Assembly (NCBI GenBank): GCA_000708835.1
Contig: DF237211.1
Location: 1 to 64,000, forward strand
Source: Klebsormidium nitens
Taxonomy: Eukaryota; Streptophyta; Klebsormidiophyceae; Klebsormidiales; Klebsormidiaceae
Direction of reading: 5' to 3'
Length of the DNA: 64,000 bases
Each line of letters opens with the position of its first letter. Positions within the stretch are counted from its first letter, which is position 1. The translations under genes and the position numbers were made by a program. Shown here piece after piece: positions 13,274-24,459 of this stretch. The notes beneath the pieces were generated by a model, which worked only from the letters and a program-made list of their open reading frames with translations, did not search any database and had not been told where the DNA came from.

Positions 13274-15594
13274 TTCCAAGAAGACGAAAGCGTTCCACAT
13301 GCTGTGCAGCACCATGCACGCCAGCAGGTTCCTACTCCGGACAAAGATGACGCCCATAACTATGCCCAGGAACGACAACGGCAACAGCCGCTGCAGACTG
13401 AAGTGCGCCAGCGCGAACACGAGTGCGCTCACGGATACCGACCCCCACATCGGCATGTACCGGGTCAAGCTCGCGAGCAGAAACCCTCGGAAGATGATCT
13501 CCTCCCAGATGGGCGCGCACACGCTCACGACCACGACGTACAGCAGGTTTGCGATTGGGTCCTTGGCGCTCAGGCTCTGCTCGATGGGGGATCCCCCCGG
13601 GAAGCTCCCCGGGAGGGGCAGCAGCTCCGTGTTGATCTGACTCAGCATGTTGACGATCGGAAACAGTAAGCACCCGGCCGCCGTGTCGAGAATCCAGAAC
13701 CCGGCGCTCCACTTGAAGGGGAAGAACCAAAACCAACCCGCAGCGACATGGGGACGGAAGCGCGCCAGGCAGCGCATGAGGATGCCCAGCCCCACGAGCA
13801 TTTCCGCTAAGTCGGTGACGAGGCTGTAGACGGCCTGCCCACGGTACGTGAACGAGGAGCGGTTGAAGCCGAGGGCGTGCGCGGCGGCGGGGACCCCCCA
13901 CGAGCCCACCAGCCAGAAGGCGGCGAACCACAGGAACATGACCTGGAGGCAAGGAAAAAGGACTTCGCGTCACCGCAGTTGAGAGATGAACCGATAAATG
14001 AAGCGGTGATTTTATCAAGAGGAGTACTTCGACGACAAGTTTCTCGTGTTCCTTCCTTTAATCGATGAAGCAGACCGCTGATGTAAGGGACTATGAAACG
14101 GAGTGAAGTACTGTGTACAGGGTGCAACCTATACTCAATTGAGGCCACTGCCATTTGCAGGCACTTTGCATCAGGTTCGTTTTAAGGACTCGGTAGACCT
14201 TCTTGATTGCCACTCTTTACGAAAGAAGCTTCAACACGCCTGTTAAGAGATCAACAGAGGCATCCTTCCAACAAAAGAGTAGCTTCACTCCAGGCTTCCA
14301 AGATCAAAGCATTTGGTGGGCCACAATAGAACTTCTATGGAGGACCGTTGCAAGTGCAGCAGCGTCTAGACAAACCGAGACCCCAAACCATCGCAACTTG
14401 GCACAAGGTGATGAGTGCGCCAGCCGAGGCTCTCACCTGGACGATGGTGGCCCCCGTCCATGGCACCTTCCATACCTTCTCCTCCTCATTTTCCATTCCG
14501 AATATGCAGAGGTACCAACTACCCTGCGGAAACAACATTCCGAGTGTTCTCAGAACAAAGGAATTGTCAAGTAAAAAATTGACAGCCTGCTGCATGATGC
14601 TCTAAAGGTGCCACCACTTCACAACAGCATCATGCTCTAATCCTGAAATGACGTCCAGGCAAGCCTTCCACTTTCGAAAGCAAGCAGCCCGTTCCATCAT
14701 AGAGCAGACCAGATTTGCAGCTTACTTTTCTTTGGGACGTGTCTCCCGTAGCCGCTGGCTTCTCCCCCTCTCCCCCGCGAGTCGTTTCTACGGGGTCCGA
14801 CTGCCCCTGCGTCTCCCCTTGCATCCCTCTTCCGGTCCCTCTTCCCCAGTAGCTGTTGTTGCTACTCTCATCGCTGTCGGCTACAAACTCACCCCCATCG
14901 GCTGTGCTGAAGGAACCCAAGGCAGTTGGTGACCGAAAGCCACCTCGGTTTGGCATGTGCTGATGAATGGACGTGGCTATACTTGAGCCGGCTGCTATTG
15001 TCCCCCAAGGAGTAGACCGGTGCCTTTTTAAGCCCTTCGATTGCGGTGCTAGAGAAAGCTTCCCCGAGAAGCTCTCTCCCGGCCCAACGCGCGCCTGCCG
15101 CCTTACGCTTTTCCCCAGCGCCGCAACTTTGCATCGCCGAGGGGCAAAGCATTCAAAGAAGCGGGCTGATGAGGGAAGTGTGTGCGCAGCACCGGGGTCT
15201 CTAGAGGCCACCTGGGCGGGGCCAGCCATGTGCAGGGGTGTTGTGGCGAGGACCGGCGTGCTTTCAGCAACCTGAGAGTTGAGAAACGAAAGTATGTGTG
15301 AGCACTAAACAACAGCTTTCTACTTTGTTCTGACCTCACATAGACCAATTCAAGGCCGCTTTTCAAAGTAGATGGAAGAGGAGCACAGGTGGCTTTGAAT
15401 GATAGACCCTACTTTTTGTCGTTGATTTCTCTTTATTACAACCCCCTCCTTTCCTGCCAAAGAAGCCGATGGCTGGAGATGCGCCTGTGCAATTGTCTGA
15501 TGCCACCAATACGAGCTTGCCGAGCATCTGCTCAGTGTTGAGAGACCTAGAAGCACCGTTGACAATCCATATGCTGACATACCTTCTCCTCCAT
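13262..15594 (-). CDS. CPBP (CAAX-type) intramembrane protease, plastid-type, 441 aa
   Basis: Exons 15583-15594, 14726-15271, 14437-14523 and 13262-13942 (1326 nt, all phase 0). The C-terminal 227 residues are a multi-spanning membrane domain with the three CPBP/ABI motifs: EEIIFR (about 362-367), FALAH (391-395) and HSMWN (428-432). These supply the glutamate, histidine and asparagine side chains of the metal-type active site of Rce1-like proteases. Residues about 5-185 are basic, Ser-rich and disordered, consistent with a plastid transit peptide. The short first exon reads MEEK. It was chosen because a strong acceptor (polypyrimidine then CAG) lies at 15272-15273 and the frame is open from there. 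If that intron is not used, the ATG at 15229 would start the protein. The substrate is unknown: in plants this family is mostly chloroplast membrane proteins rather than prenyl-protein processors. Confidence 0.9.
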
Positions 15595-17253
15595 TGCAGT
15601 GCAAGCCGCCTTCAACCCAGCACCCTCGGAATCAACCAGGCTGGTTGTAAAGAAACGGTGGTTGTGGGCCATAGACGCTGCACAGAATACATGGCCTTTG
15701 AGCAAAAGCTAATCGACTTATTTCAGATATCATCCGATACTTCGAGTAGACCAGAAAGGACAGACCCCTCCGGAGAAAAAGGAAACCCCATGCTACCAGC
15801 TTGTACGGAACTCAAGAACACCATCCAAAAATCTGCTGCAAGCCGTTGCTATAAACCTGTAACTGCTATGCCCACCACACGATGGTGGAAGCGCCTAGCA
15901 AATCAGAGATGGCAGCGACGTAAAACCACCAATCAAGCACGGGGACAGCTTTTCAGCTCCCAGACTAAGTCGCTTACCCGTCCTCGCAGACTCGCCTAGC
16001 TCTGGTTGCAACCCTTGCACTTTGCTAAGATGGCACACCTTCTGCGTCCTGCTTTCGACGCCACCATCGCGAACTGGGGAAGGTCCTGAAACCTGGCATC
16101 TCGGTTGCATTGCAAGTGCCAGCGCAGGATCAAATGACTGTTTCAGAAGCAGACTCGCCAAGCGGCCGCTCAGCTCTCTGAGCACTAAGGCCTGATTTGA
16201 GCTCTGAGTAGGGTTTGGAGCAAGGTTTCGCGTCGAAACCTTTCTTCGTGCTCGAGAGAGAGTCTTCCGGATTTCTGAAGATGCAAAAAGACCCTCGTTG
16301 TATCGTGTTAGCCCTCTCTGATAGGTGTGCATCTTTGATGGAACCTCCAAGCACTCAAAACTTGAGCCGGCAATGGTGCACCCTGATTGTGCCATGCTCT
16401 TCATCATTCTGTGTGTGTTCAACCCCAACCCCCTGGCAAGCCAAAATTGTGGAGGCTCTCTACCAACAATTCATCTAACAAACCCAGGTCATTCACATGT
16501 CTTTTAAACAGGACACATAGGGGACACATAGACGAGACGAGAAGGCGGCCCTTCACGAGTCTAAGCCATGGGGCGCAGCCTCCTTTCCACTGCTGCACCA
16601 GTGCCAGAAAACAATTGAAATGGCTGACAATTGATGAAACTCGAAAGAATGCACGCACAATGTCCCCTTCCAAAAGCGCTGGCAGTACTGATAACAGAGA
16701 CAAATTCACATCCCCACTTTGGGCAAAATCCGGAAGCACGTAAGACGCAAAGCATTGCCTTATGCCTGTCATGGCAGGGGCTCCGGATGTAACCATCTGA
16801 ACAACCGTCGAAAGGCGTCAACAGCGAAACTAGGGAAGAGACAAGCCGCATGCTAGTACTACTAGCGTCCGGACGGTTATTAGCGGCACCTGGCGTTCTT
16901 TGAAACGCGGGCTGCCGATTGTGCAGCTATATATTCATCAAATATACTGCCTACATATTGCCGTATTATTGAATACGGTATGCAGCCAGTGCTTTCAATG
17001 TCATTGTTCAAGAAGGTTGCTGGAATCTTGCAAGTTGCAAGCTCTTCGTTTCTTCCGAAAGTTTCAACTTCCAAACCCGGGCCCAAGCAAAGCAAGGGCC
17101 AAGCTAAAGTGCACATCTATCAAAGCACAACCAACATTTTTCCTTTGACCCCTTTGAAAGCTTGCAAGAAGTAGCAAGAGACCTCAGCATTTGCAGCTGG
17201 CCGTAAGCGGACTCGCTTCCATTAAATTGTACTTTTTGAACGACCCAATCGAA
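15595..17253. other. Divergent promoter region between protease and elongase
   Basis: About 1.66 kb between two genes transcribed away from each other. Overlapping open frames exist on both strands (15469-15999 on +, 15895-16428 on -), each near 177 codons, but neither shows a domain or a matching splice partner. A good minus-strand donor (GTAAGC) near 15976 may belong to a 5' UTR exon of the protease. No RNA gene or repeat was recognised. Confidence 0.45.
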
Positions 17254-18405
17254 ATGGAGTTCAGAGCATCATATCATGGCTTCGTGGACAGCTTCGAATG
17301 GCATTTTGGAGAGACGGGCGGTTCATCTCTGCCTTTCTTAGCGACCTCCATCGTAGGCTACTTGACTGTCATATTCACTCTGCAACTTCTGCTGAGACAG
17401 CGGAAAACTGCGGTGCCATTGGGGAACCTTCCAGCAATCCACAATCTCATTCTGTGCTTAGGCTCGCTGATTATGTTCCTAGGAGCTTTAGAAGCAACCA
17501 TTAGTAGTCAACTCCTGTGGCTAAGGCAGGGGAGCAGCAAGAGTACTTATTTAACAGCAGAGACGGGCTACCGTTGGTTACTTTGTTTCCCTGAGGACAC
17601 GTTACCACGAGGGAGGATATTTTTCTGGTCGTACATATATTACTTGAGCAAATTTTATGAGCTCCTTGACACCGTCATCCTCGTCCTGAAGAAGAAGCCG
17701 CTGAGCTTTCTCCACGTCTACCACCATTCCTTGGTCGTCGTCATGTGCTGGCTTTGGTTGCAGGTAAGGCACCAAATGTTGTAGCAGAAGTTACATCGGC
17801 ACTCTGTCTTGAATGCATCATTTGCTAGTCTGAGTGTCGGATCATGCAGTAATGAGATACGTTCAGGTGATGATCAAGGAGCAAACGATGTACTCAGGAA
17901 GTGTGATATAGTGATTGTGGAGAACGTGATGAACTGGCTGATCTTCCTCGTATCTTGTGACGAGTACCTCCATTCGGCTGCGCACAACACAGCGAAAAGC
18001 TGTTCTTTGGCATGATTGGAAAGTGCTCCTCTGATCTTATCTACTTAGTGTCTCCCCAACCAGGCCCCTTCATTTTCTCCTTTGCAGTACTCGCAGTCCC
18101 TCCAGACCATTGGTCTGCTGACGAATACAGGCATCCATGTCATCATGTACTGGTACTACTTCATGCACTCAATTGGCCACCCTCCTCCCTGGCGGAAATT
18201 TGTCACCAATGGTCAAATTGTACAGTTCCTGTTTAGCTTCACGGTGTCCATCCCCTTCGTTTACCTTCACGTAAAAGAAAGTTGCGCTGGCTTCTATGCC
18301 TGGCTCTACAATGCTTCATTCAACTTTACGTTGTTGCTATTATTCTTCAATTTCCACAGAAGGCAATACAGCAGCAGGACCAAAGTTGCTAAAAACGCGG
18401 ATTAA
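17254..18405 (+). CDS. ELO-family very-long-chain fatty acid elongase, 275 aa
   Basis: Two exons, 17254-17763 and 18088-18405 (828 nt, phase 0). ELO proteins are the condensing enzymes of the ER elongase complex, joining malonyl-CoA to an acyl-CoA to make a 3-ketoacyl-CoA two carbons longer. All signature motifs are visible: KFYELLDT (133-140), the histidine box HVYHH (154-158), and N...H..MY.YY (183-194). About six or seven hydrophobic segments cover the chain, and the length is normal for the family. The start is the first in-frame ATG before the first hydrophobic region. The C-terminus is basic but has no clear dilysine ER-retrieval signal. In its HVYHH form the protein resembles the plant ELO-like group. 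Chain-length specificity cannot be read from sequence. Confidence 0.95.
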
Positions 18406-19654
18406 GCCCTGTAACTTGTTCTTTTGTGGATCTTGTACTGATCAACGAACAGAAGACGGTTTCGCAAAGCTTGACACAGTCTGTAACTTATTGGTGAGGA
18501 GGCAGGCAACATCTGATTCTTCATAGCTTCCGAGGACTTGCCCAGATATGGTAGACGCTTTGCACGTTGAAGTGGTTCGCAATTTGAAAAGCAGTCTGAT
18601 TGTCTTACTCAAACGTCCCAAGAACGGAGAGGGCGGAATTGCCAGCATGCATATATATGGTTATACTATCAAGGCCGTTTCTATCAATCAACTTCTGTCA
18701 CTGCGGCAAGACTGGACGATCAATTCTCACACATATGCCTAGCTACGCTGCAACTTAACCAAACATGATAATATCTGGCATACTAGCTAGGCCGTCAATT
18801 GCTGACCTGACTAAGCGCTAGTAATTGTCGACCTTCCGACTGCTGCAACCCGCGCGCGAAACGTCTGTGCTATAATTCAGCTAGCTGCCATGTTGAATCA
18901 TAGATATAGTTCAATCATGTGCACGTACATGATTGCATGTATTAGGCCGGCAATTGTATATGAAGCTCAGTACAAGTACACAGCCGAGTCCGCCCCTTAA
19001 AACCGCGATCTAAGCGCAGTCAGTTGCATGCACGCACTTGACCATATCGCTTCGGGTCTGGTTATTGGCACACGGCGCTCTGATCAGCCTATATCTACGC
19101 AGGGTGGTCGCCCAACAATCAGCTCGCAAATACGTTTTTCAAAATGCACACCATGCTCGATCTGACGCAGCATACTGAGCACGTCTGGCTATAGCTCTAC
19201 GGCCTTGATTTGCACTGCAGCTGCATATGCGTAAGCGGCTTCAGTAAGCGGAGATTTTGGCGCTCAAGCATGACAATTGAAGCCTTAGCCAACGTCCATG
19301 AGGAAGCGATCGTCTGGTTTTGAGTGCGTCACACTACCTGCAAAAGGGAAACGTGTTGGATCAGCTTCCTTTAGAAGCACACGGCTTTCCATACCCCCAT
19401 AAAAGCAGAACGCAAAAAAAGGGGCAAATCATTGGAGAGGGTCTCACTGGATAAGGAACTTCACCGCCTGCGCGTCTGCCTTCTACACTGCTTCCTCCGA
19501 CTATGACACGAAGGTTTGCCTTGCCAGCACAACAGATTGCGTGGCCAGTAGCGGCAAATCGCGGGCACACGCGTGTATGAAGTCGAGCGCCCGCACTGTC
19601 TCCGGCCTTGCAATGCTTCTCTGCGTCTGACTCTAACACACGACCAGATCAGCT
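18406..19654. other. Intergenic region between convergent genes
   Basis: Holds the 3' ends of the elongase (+) and RAD51B (-). TGTAAC occurs just after the elongase stop (about 18410) and again near 18482, possibly poly(A)-related. Low-complexity AT-rich sequence follows. A minus-strand open frame at 19461-19664 could extend RAD51B if the donor-like GTAGGC near its stop were used, but this is not supported. Confidence 0.45.
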
Positions 19655-22600
19655 TCAAGCGCATAGCCTACCTTCATTCAAGATGCTCGTTCCGCCCCCG
19701 GCACTGGCGTCGTGAACCTCCGAGCTGCTCAAGTAAAGACCCCCGGCCGCAATGGCATACGGAAAGGCCAAAGAGGGAGCCATCGGGGATTTCGCGATCC
19801 GGATGTATCGCTGACCTGCGGGTAGGCGCAGTGCATCCATTCACACGCTGCTCCGTTTCTGAGCGGATTCTCAGGCCAAGCGTTCTGCTCTTTCGCCCTG
19901 CCGCACGAAGGCGGTTTTGGAGGGAGTACTCATACATAGAACGAATCGTACGCGATCTCAAGCGGCACAATGGCAAAGCGGCGGGCTTTTTGGATCATAG
20001 AACAAAACCCGATCGAGTACAAACTGCAGGCAGCGCTGCAGAATGTCGAACTAAATCTCAACAACTCTCGCAAGAGCCCCAGTTGACGCATCACTCGCCT
20101 GCGTGACGCTCGAGCACGAGCCTGGTGTTGACAGCGTGCGCCCACTTGGTCCCCAATGCGGCAGTCACTGTCGACGAGTCGTAAGTGGAGTCTTCGTAGC
20201 CTGGGCTCGGCCGTAGCTTCTTCCGCTCATGCTCTGAAAGAAGACGAGTACAGACATGATTGTGACTTCTCTTTTGGTTTTGGGTGTTAGCTTGAGGGCA
20301 GGTCGGCAGTTTAAAGCACAGGGATGCGGCGCCGATCTTCGTTTGTAGCTGCTGCAGCATCCGCCAGGGTGTATTCGAGGAAGCTCAGAGATGCATTCTG
20401 AAGCATGTAAGGATGGCACGAAAACCAAAATCAAGCGAGCGGTGATGAAAGCGTACCCACAAAACCGTAGTTCGGCTGCTGGCTTGGTGCCCCCATCTGG
20501 GCCATGACCTGGTTCGTTACGACAACGGGGATGCGGAAGGTCTCGGCGAGGTACCTGGAAGCAAAGCGGGGGGAGGATTCAAGGAAGAGACGAACAACAG
20601 AGGAACCGTTCCTTCAAGGCAGCGCAGAACGGGTTCGCGGTGAAAAGCGGTTGCTGGACAGCAGCTCAGACGAGGCTGGTCGGCTGACCAAGGTACTGTT
20701 GGTACTGAGGGCTGACTCAAGCCGTCTCAAGGTGGTTGTCTACTCTCTTCGTAAGATCATCTCAAAGCAGCCGTTCTTTGTCAAGGACTCATCAGAGTGT
20801 TGACAGCGAACGAAAACGATGAGGTCACCAAACGGTCTTAAGGCGGGCTCGCTGCTTACTTGAGTAGGGCTGCTTGGCGGCCAAGGAGATCCTGCCTTTG
20901 CTGGAGCTGGTCATGACCGTACTCACTGCAGCAAATACACACGGATTCAGCAGCAGAATAGCGCGCGCTTCTGAAATGATTCGACGCAACGGTTCTTAGG
21001 AACTTCCATGCAGGAATTAAGATTCCATCGCGCATAGTCGTCAGCGATCGCTTCTCAAAACAGCCGTACCTACACATACGATGATGGACAGAGGGGCTCG
21101 CGCGATCGTTGAAAAGCGCGCAGAATGTTTATGGGTTGCCTCAGGAACGGACGTCAGGCACTCGCCTTCTTACCAACGCTGCCACCGAGTCCAGGACGAT
21201 GAGTTTCGCCTTCTCTCGGATCATGGCTTCCTCCAGCTTTTGCAACCTGCCACGCAAAAACTGGACTTCGAAACTTCTAACAGATTGTCAGAAACTACCG
21301 TGAGTTCAGAACATCTGTATGAAGCCAAGTAAGGCAAAACCCAACGTATTAGAGGTAAGGTGGCGCTGACGACGTTGTTCTTTCAATTCTGTGAACTTCA
21401 GGATTGGCGTTCAAAGAGAATGCAAGATTGTTGCTCAAAGAAGGATTCAATCCAGGTTTGCCCTTGAATCAAAGAAAGGTCTGACTGATTACCTCGTCAA
21501 CAGGTCAATTGCTGAGTTGGGCCGCAAAACGAGAACCCTCGAAGTCAGCTGCAAGCGCAACTGACAGTTCAGATGCCACACCAGGTGAATAGCAGACTCT
21601 CAAGGACACGAGGTGGTTCTTTCTAGCTGAACACATTGATCCGCTTCACACGTCCGACCGGATCTACAACTGTGGCAAGAAGGTAGCCAATCAACAGGTA
21701 CCGATCTCGATGAAAAGACCCCTGGTTAGCACGACAGGGAAGTGTGTCATCTTTGGAGGGAGACGCTTGCAGTGCTTACATGCTGCACGGCTTGTTCATC
21801 CGGAAAGGAGTCGGGCAGACGCATGGTTGCAATCTCAATGAGCCTGCAAAAAGGTCGAAGATATTAATGTGCAGTTTCCGGATACCTATTCTCTACATCA
21901 AGAATGCGCTATACAGTCGATCGACAGAGGAAAGCGAGTCAAAACAGAAGAAGCAGCGGACGGCCCCTGAAGGCCACAGCCGGGCGTCAAAACGGCGGAA
22001 CTATCCATGTGGCTGGAGGCTTCTAAAGGAGCGAAGTATCCCTGCTGGTGGCGTACCTTTTAGCGCTGAACTTATTCTCGGTGTCAATGTACACGCATTT
22101 GCCGTCCAGGCCACCAATGTCAGTGGGGAGCGTTGCAAATATGGAAAGCATCAAACACAACTGGGTCTTGCCAACACCTGCAGGTCAAGACTACGAGGTT
22201 TGAACAATAGAGATGGCGCTGTCCTCTGTATCAAAAATAACGCATATGCATTTTGGTGTTGGAGCTGGGGCAAATGAGCTAGTCGACGGCTCCAACTTGG
22301 ATGGTGGCAATATAAAGCGTGAGGTGACAAACAATCCTTGGCTCCAAAGTAGAGCCTCGAGAAATGTGCAATGTATTGATTGGACGTTTTGAAAGGAGCA
22401 ATCAGGGATAAGAGACACAGATAAGTTCAAATGCTACCCACAGTAGAGTCATTGTACTTCACCTGCAGGCCCAACCAGCTCTGTGATGCTGCCTAGTGGG
22501 ACACCGCCCCTCAGAGCGTCATCAAGGCTAGGGAGATTGGTAGGGAGCTTTGGAAGATCGGTGTGAAGATGGCCTCCTTGGATGTCACCTGGCTGCTGTT

Positions 22601-23374
22601 GATCCATGTACATTTCAAGCACCTGCATGAGGGGGCAGATAGGATGTTTGAAGCAGAACCACTGAAACTTCCCCTTTTCAACTGGCCACTGCGAGGGGCC
22701 ACAACAGTCAAGATAAACAGAAAGAAGGCAAGAAACTTAGATCTGAAGAACCAAGTGCAAGAGTTTCAGCGCTCACTTTTGTGTAAAATTGTACTCGCTG
22801 ATGCATTGCTCAGGTATACTTGGTGCTGGAACCAAGTCTTCTAGGCAAGAATGACTCAGAAAAGGAGAATGGGGCGCACCGTTCTTCTGGTTGGAGCCAC
22901 ATTTTGACTGATCGCTGCAACAGCTTTTGCCACCACGTCAGCTGGCAAGTCTAGGAGTTCCACCAAGTCCAGCTCGGTTTTGCACAGGACGTCCTTGAAG
23001 AGAACGAGGGGGTAGACAATCAGACGCATTTTAGAGGGATACAAGGCCTAGTATCAGTCCCTAAGGAGCGTGTCAGGGGACCACTTAACACTATGTTGAA
23101 CAGAATTCACCTGTGTATGTTGATTCGAAGCGTGGTCAATGTTGAGGTCGAAAAACTTATGGAAGTCCGCTTAGATGAATATGCAGATGGACAAAAATTC
23201 CGGGACAATCCCGATCGACCAATCTCATGTAGTGAATGCAAACACCATGTTGAAAATTACCACCACCACATTCTAATGGGCTGCACTTACTTTTGCTGTC
23301 TCCAGCCGCCGAGACTTCAGTCGGTGCGCCACCAGGCCCTCAATATTGAGGCGACTGATCTCCTTGCTCCCCAT
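19655..23374 (-). CDS. RAD51B: RAD51B, RecA-family recombination paralog, 379 aa
   Basis: Eleven exons: 23291-23374, 22880-22993, 22463-22622, 22057-22177, 21780-21843, 21493-21548, 21162-21246, 20860-20921, 20457-20554, 20099-20233, 19655-19815 (1140 nt). RAD51B is part of the BCDX2 complex that helps load RAD51 on single-stranded DNA in homologous recombination. Visible features are an N-terminal helix-hairpin-like domain (residues 1-65), Walker A GPAGVGKT (117-124, split by an intron), YIDTENKFSA, Walker B LIVLDS (215-220), VVVTNQV, and the family-typical AALGTKWAHAVNTRL followed by RIAKSPMAP, which is characteristic of RAD51B over other paralogs. The donor after VAAL could be at 21162 or 21174, with the same phase. 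The last-but-one intron appears to begin with GC. Length matches the family. Confidence 0.93.
19816..20098 (-). other. Probable GC-AG intron in RAD51B
   Basis: On the minus strand the exon ends CAG and the intron begins GCGAGT. Using this donor gives the correct phase and the spacing expected between the NTRLVLERHA and GQRYIRIAKS segments. A GT donor four codons earlier (in the LVLER codons) also keeps frame but shortens the conserved strand-loop. Confidence 0.6.
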
Positions 23375-24459
23375 CCCCAAAGAGGTTGCTAACCAGCTTC
23401 TCTCGGCTTGGATATCGACGTGAATATCATGGCGAAGTCCGAATCTGCAACAGAAGTCTCACCTGATTTTGAGGGGCCTTCGCTAGGCGCAAGTGCATAT
23501 GTTGGCATCTTTCCTCTATGAATGGACGCTAGACCTTCCGTGCACCCCAAGCTGCACCCCATGCACTAACATATCTGACAGCAATCGCCGCACCGTCCTG
23601 AGAAGGCGCCATTCGTCCTCAAACATTTGTACTGTGTTTCTCATCGCCTGGAGCTTTTGACGAGGTAGGCTCAACAAGCATTTAGGGTTTCATGTAGGGT
23701 TTTTATGTTGGTATTTCTGACTTGGGCAGCCAGATTGAAAAAGAATCTACGATGTGATACTGAACTTCGCCTACAGATCGCCGGGGAGTCGGGACCAAGG
23801 TTGCCGGAAGCGGGGAACGAAGTACCGAGCTGAGCTACCGGGTAACCGGATAGCTTTTGGACGGGGTATGCCAAGTGGTCGGTTTGCATCTCAAGAGTCT
23901 ACCGGGAGGTCAATCAAACTACCTAATTGTACCGATTGGTAAAATTACGGTAGGTAACTGATGGCGACGAATTGTCTTTCATCCACCGTGCCCTGAGTTG
24001 TAAAGTCCGGCGACAGGGGGATACCCATATTGGCGTGGAAAGGTCGCTCAATTGAGACCTCCCGGTAAGACATTTTCGGGCCTTGCCAAACGCCCGTAGA
24101 TTCAGTTCGATAAAGTGCTGTACGTGCTAATCCGTCAAAAGATTCTGCCGCACTTGCCCGCGCTCCCGTCACCAAATTCACCGGTTTCGACGATAAACGG
24201 CATTTTATGTAGAAACAGGGCAATATTCTAGGTATGGCGTGTGCTGAGAAGTTCAGTAATCAGCAGCTAGCTCTGCATTGCACATCTTTGAGTAGCACAG
24301 ATCACGCGCCTTGGCATGGGGTCCTCTAAAAGTTGAGCAGCTGAAGCACACATAATTTATTCAACTATGTACTATTGAGGGGTTCCAATAGAGACGCCTT
24401 GCCTTCGGCGATCGCCAGCTTCATGCTGCTTTGACGTGTAAGACAAGCAGCAAGAGTCC
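23375..24459. other. Divergent intergenic region (RAD51B / GT90)
   Basis: About 1.1 kb between the RAD51B start (-) and the GT90 start (+). Contains several TACCGG-like and TACCTA-like words at about 23820-23950. Open frames are all short and unsupported. A shared promoter is likely. Confidence 0.5.

Noticed and set aside
15469-15999. Plus-strand open frame of 176 codons with an ATG
   Set aside because: Overlaps the 5' end of the protease gene, has no recognisable domain and no splice partner.
15895-16428. Minus-strand open frame of 177 codons upstream of the protease
   Set aside because: No domain, an overlapping open frame of equal length on the other strand, and its only good donor does not match the phase of the next exon.
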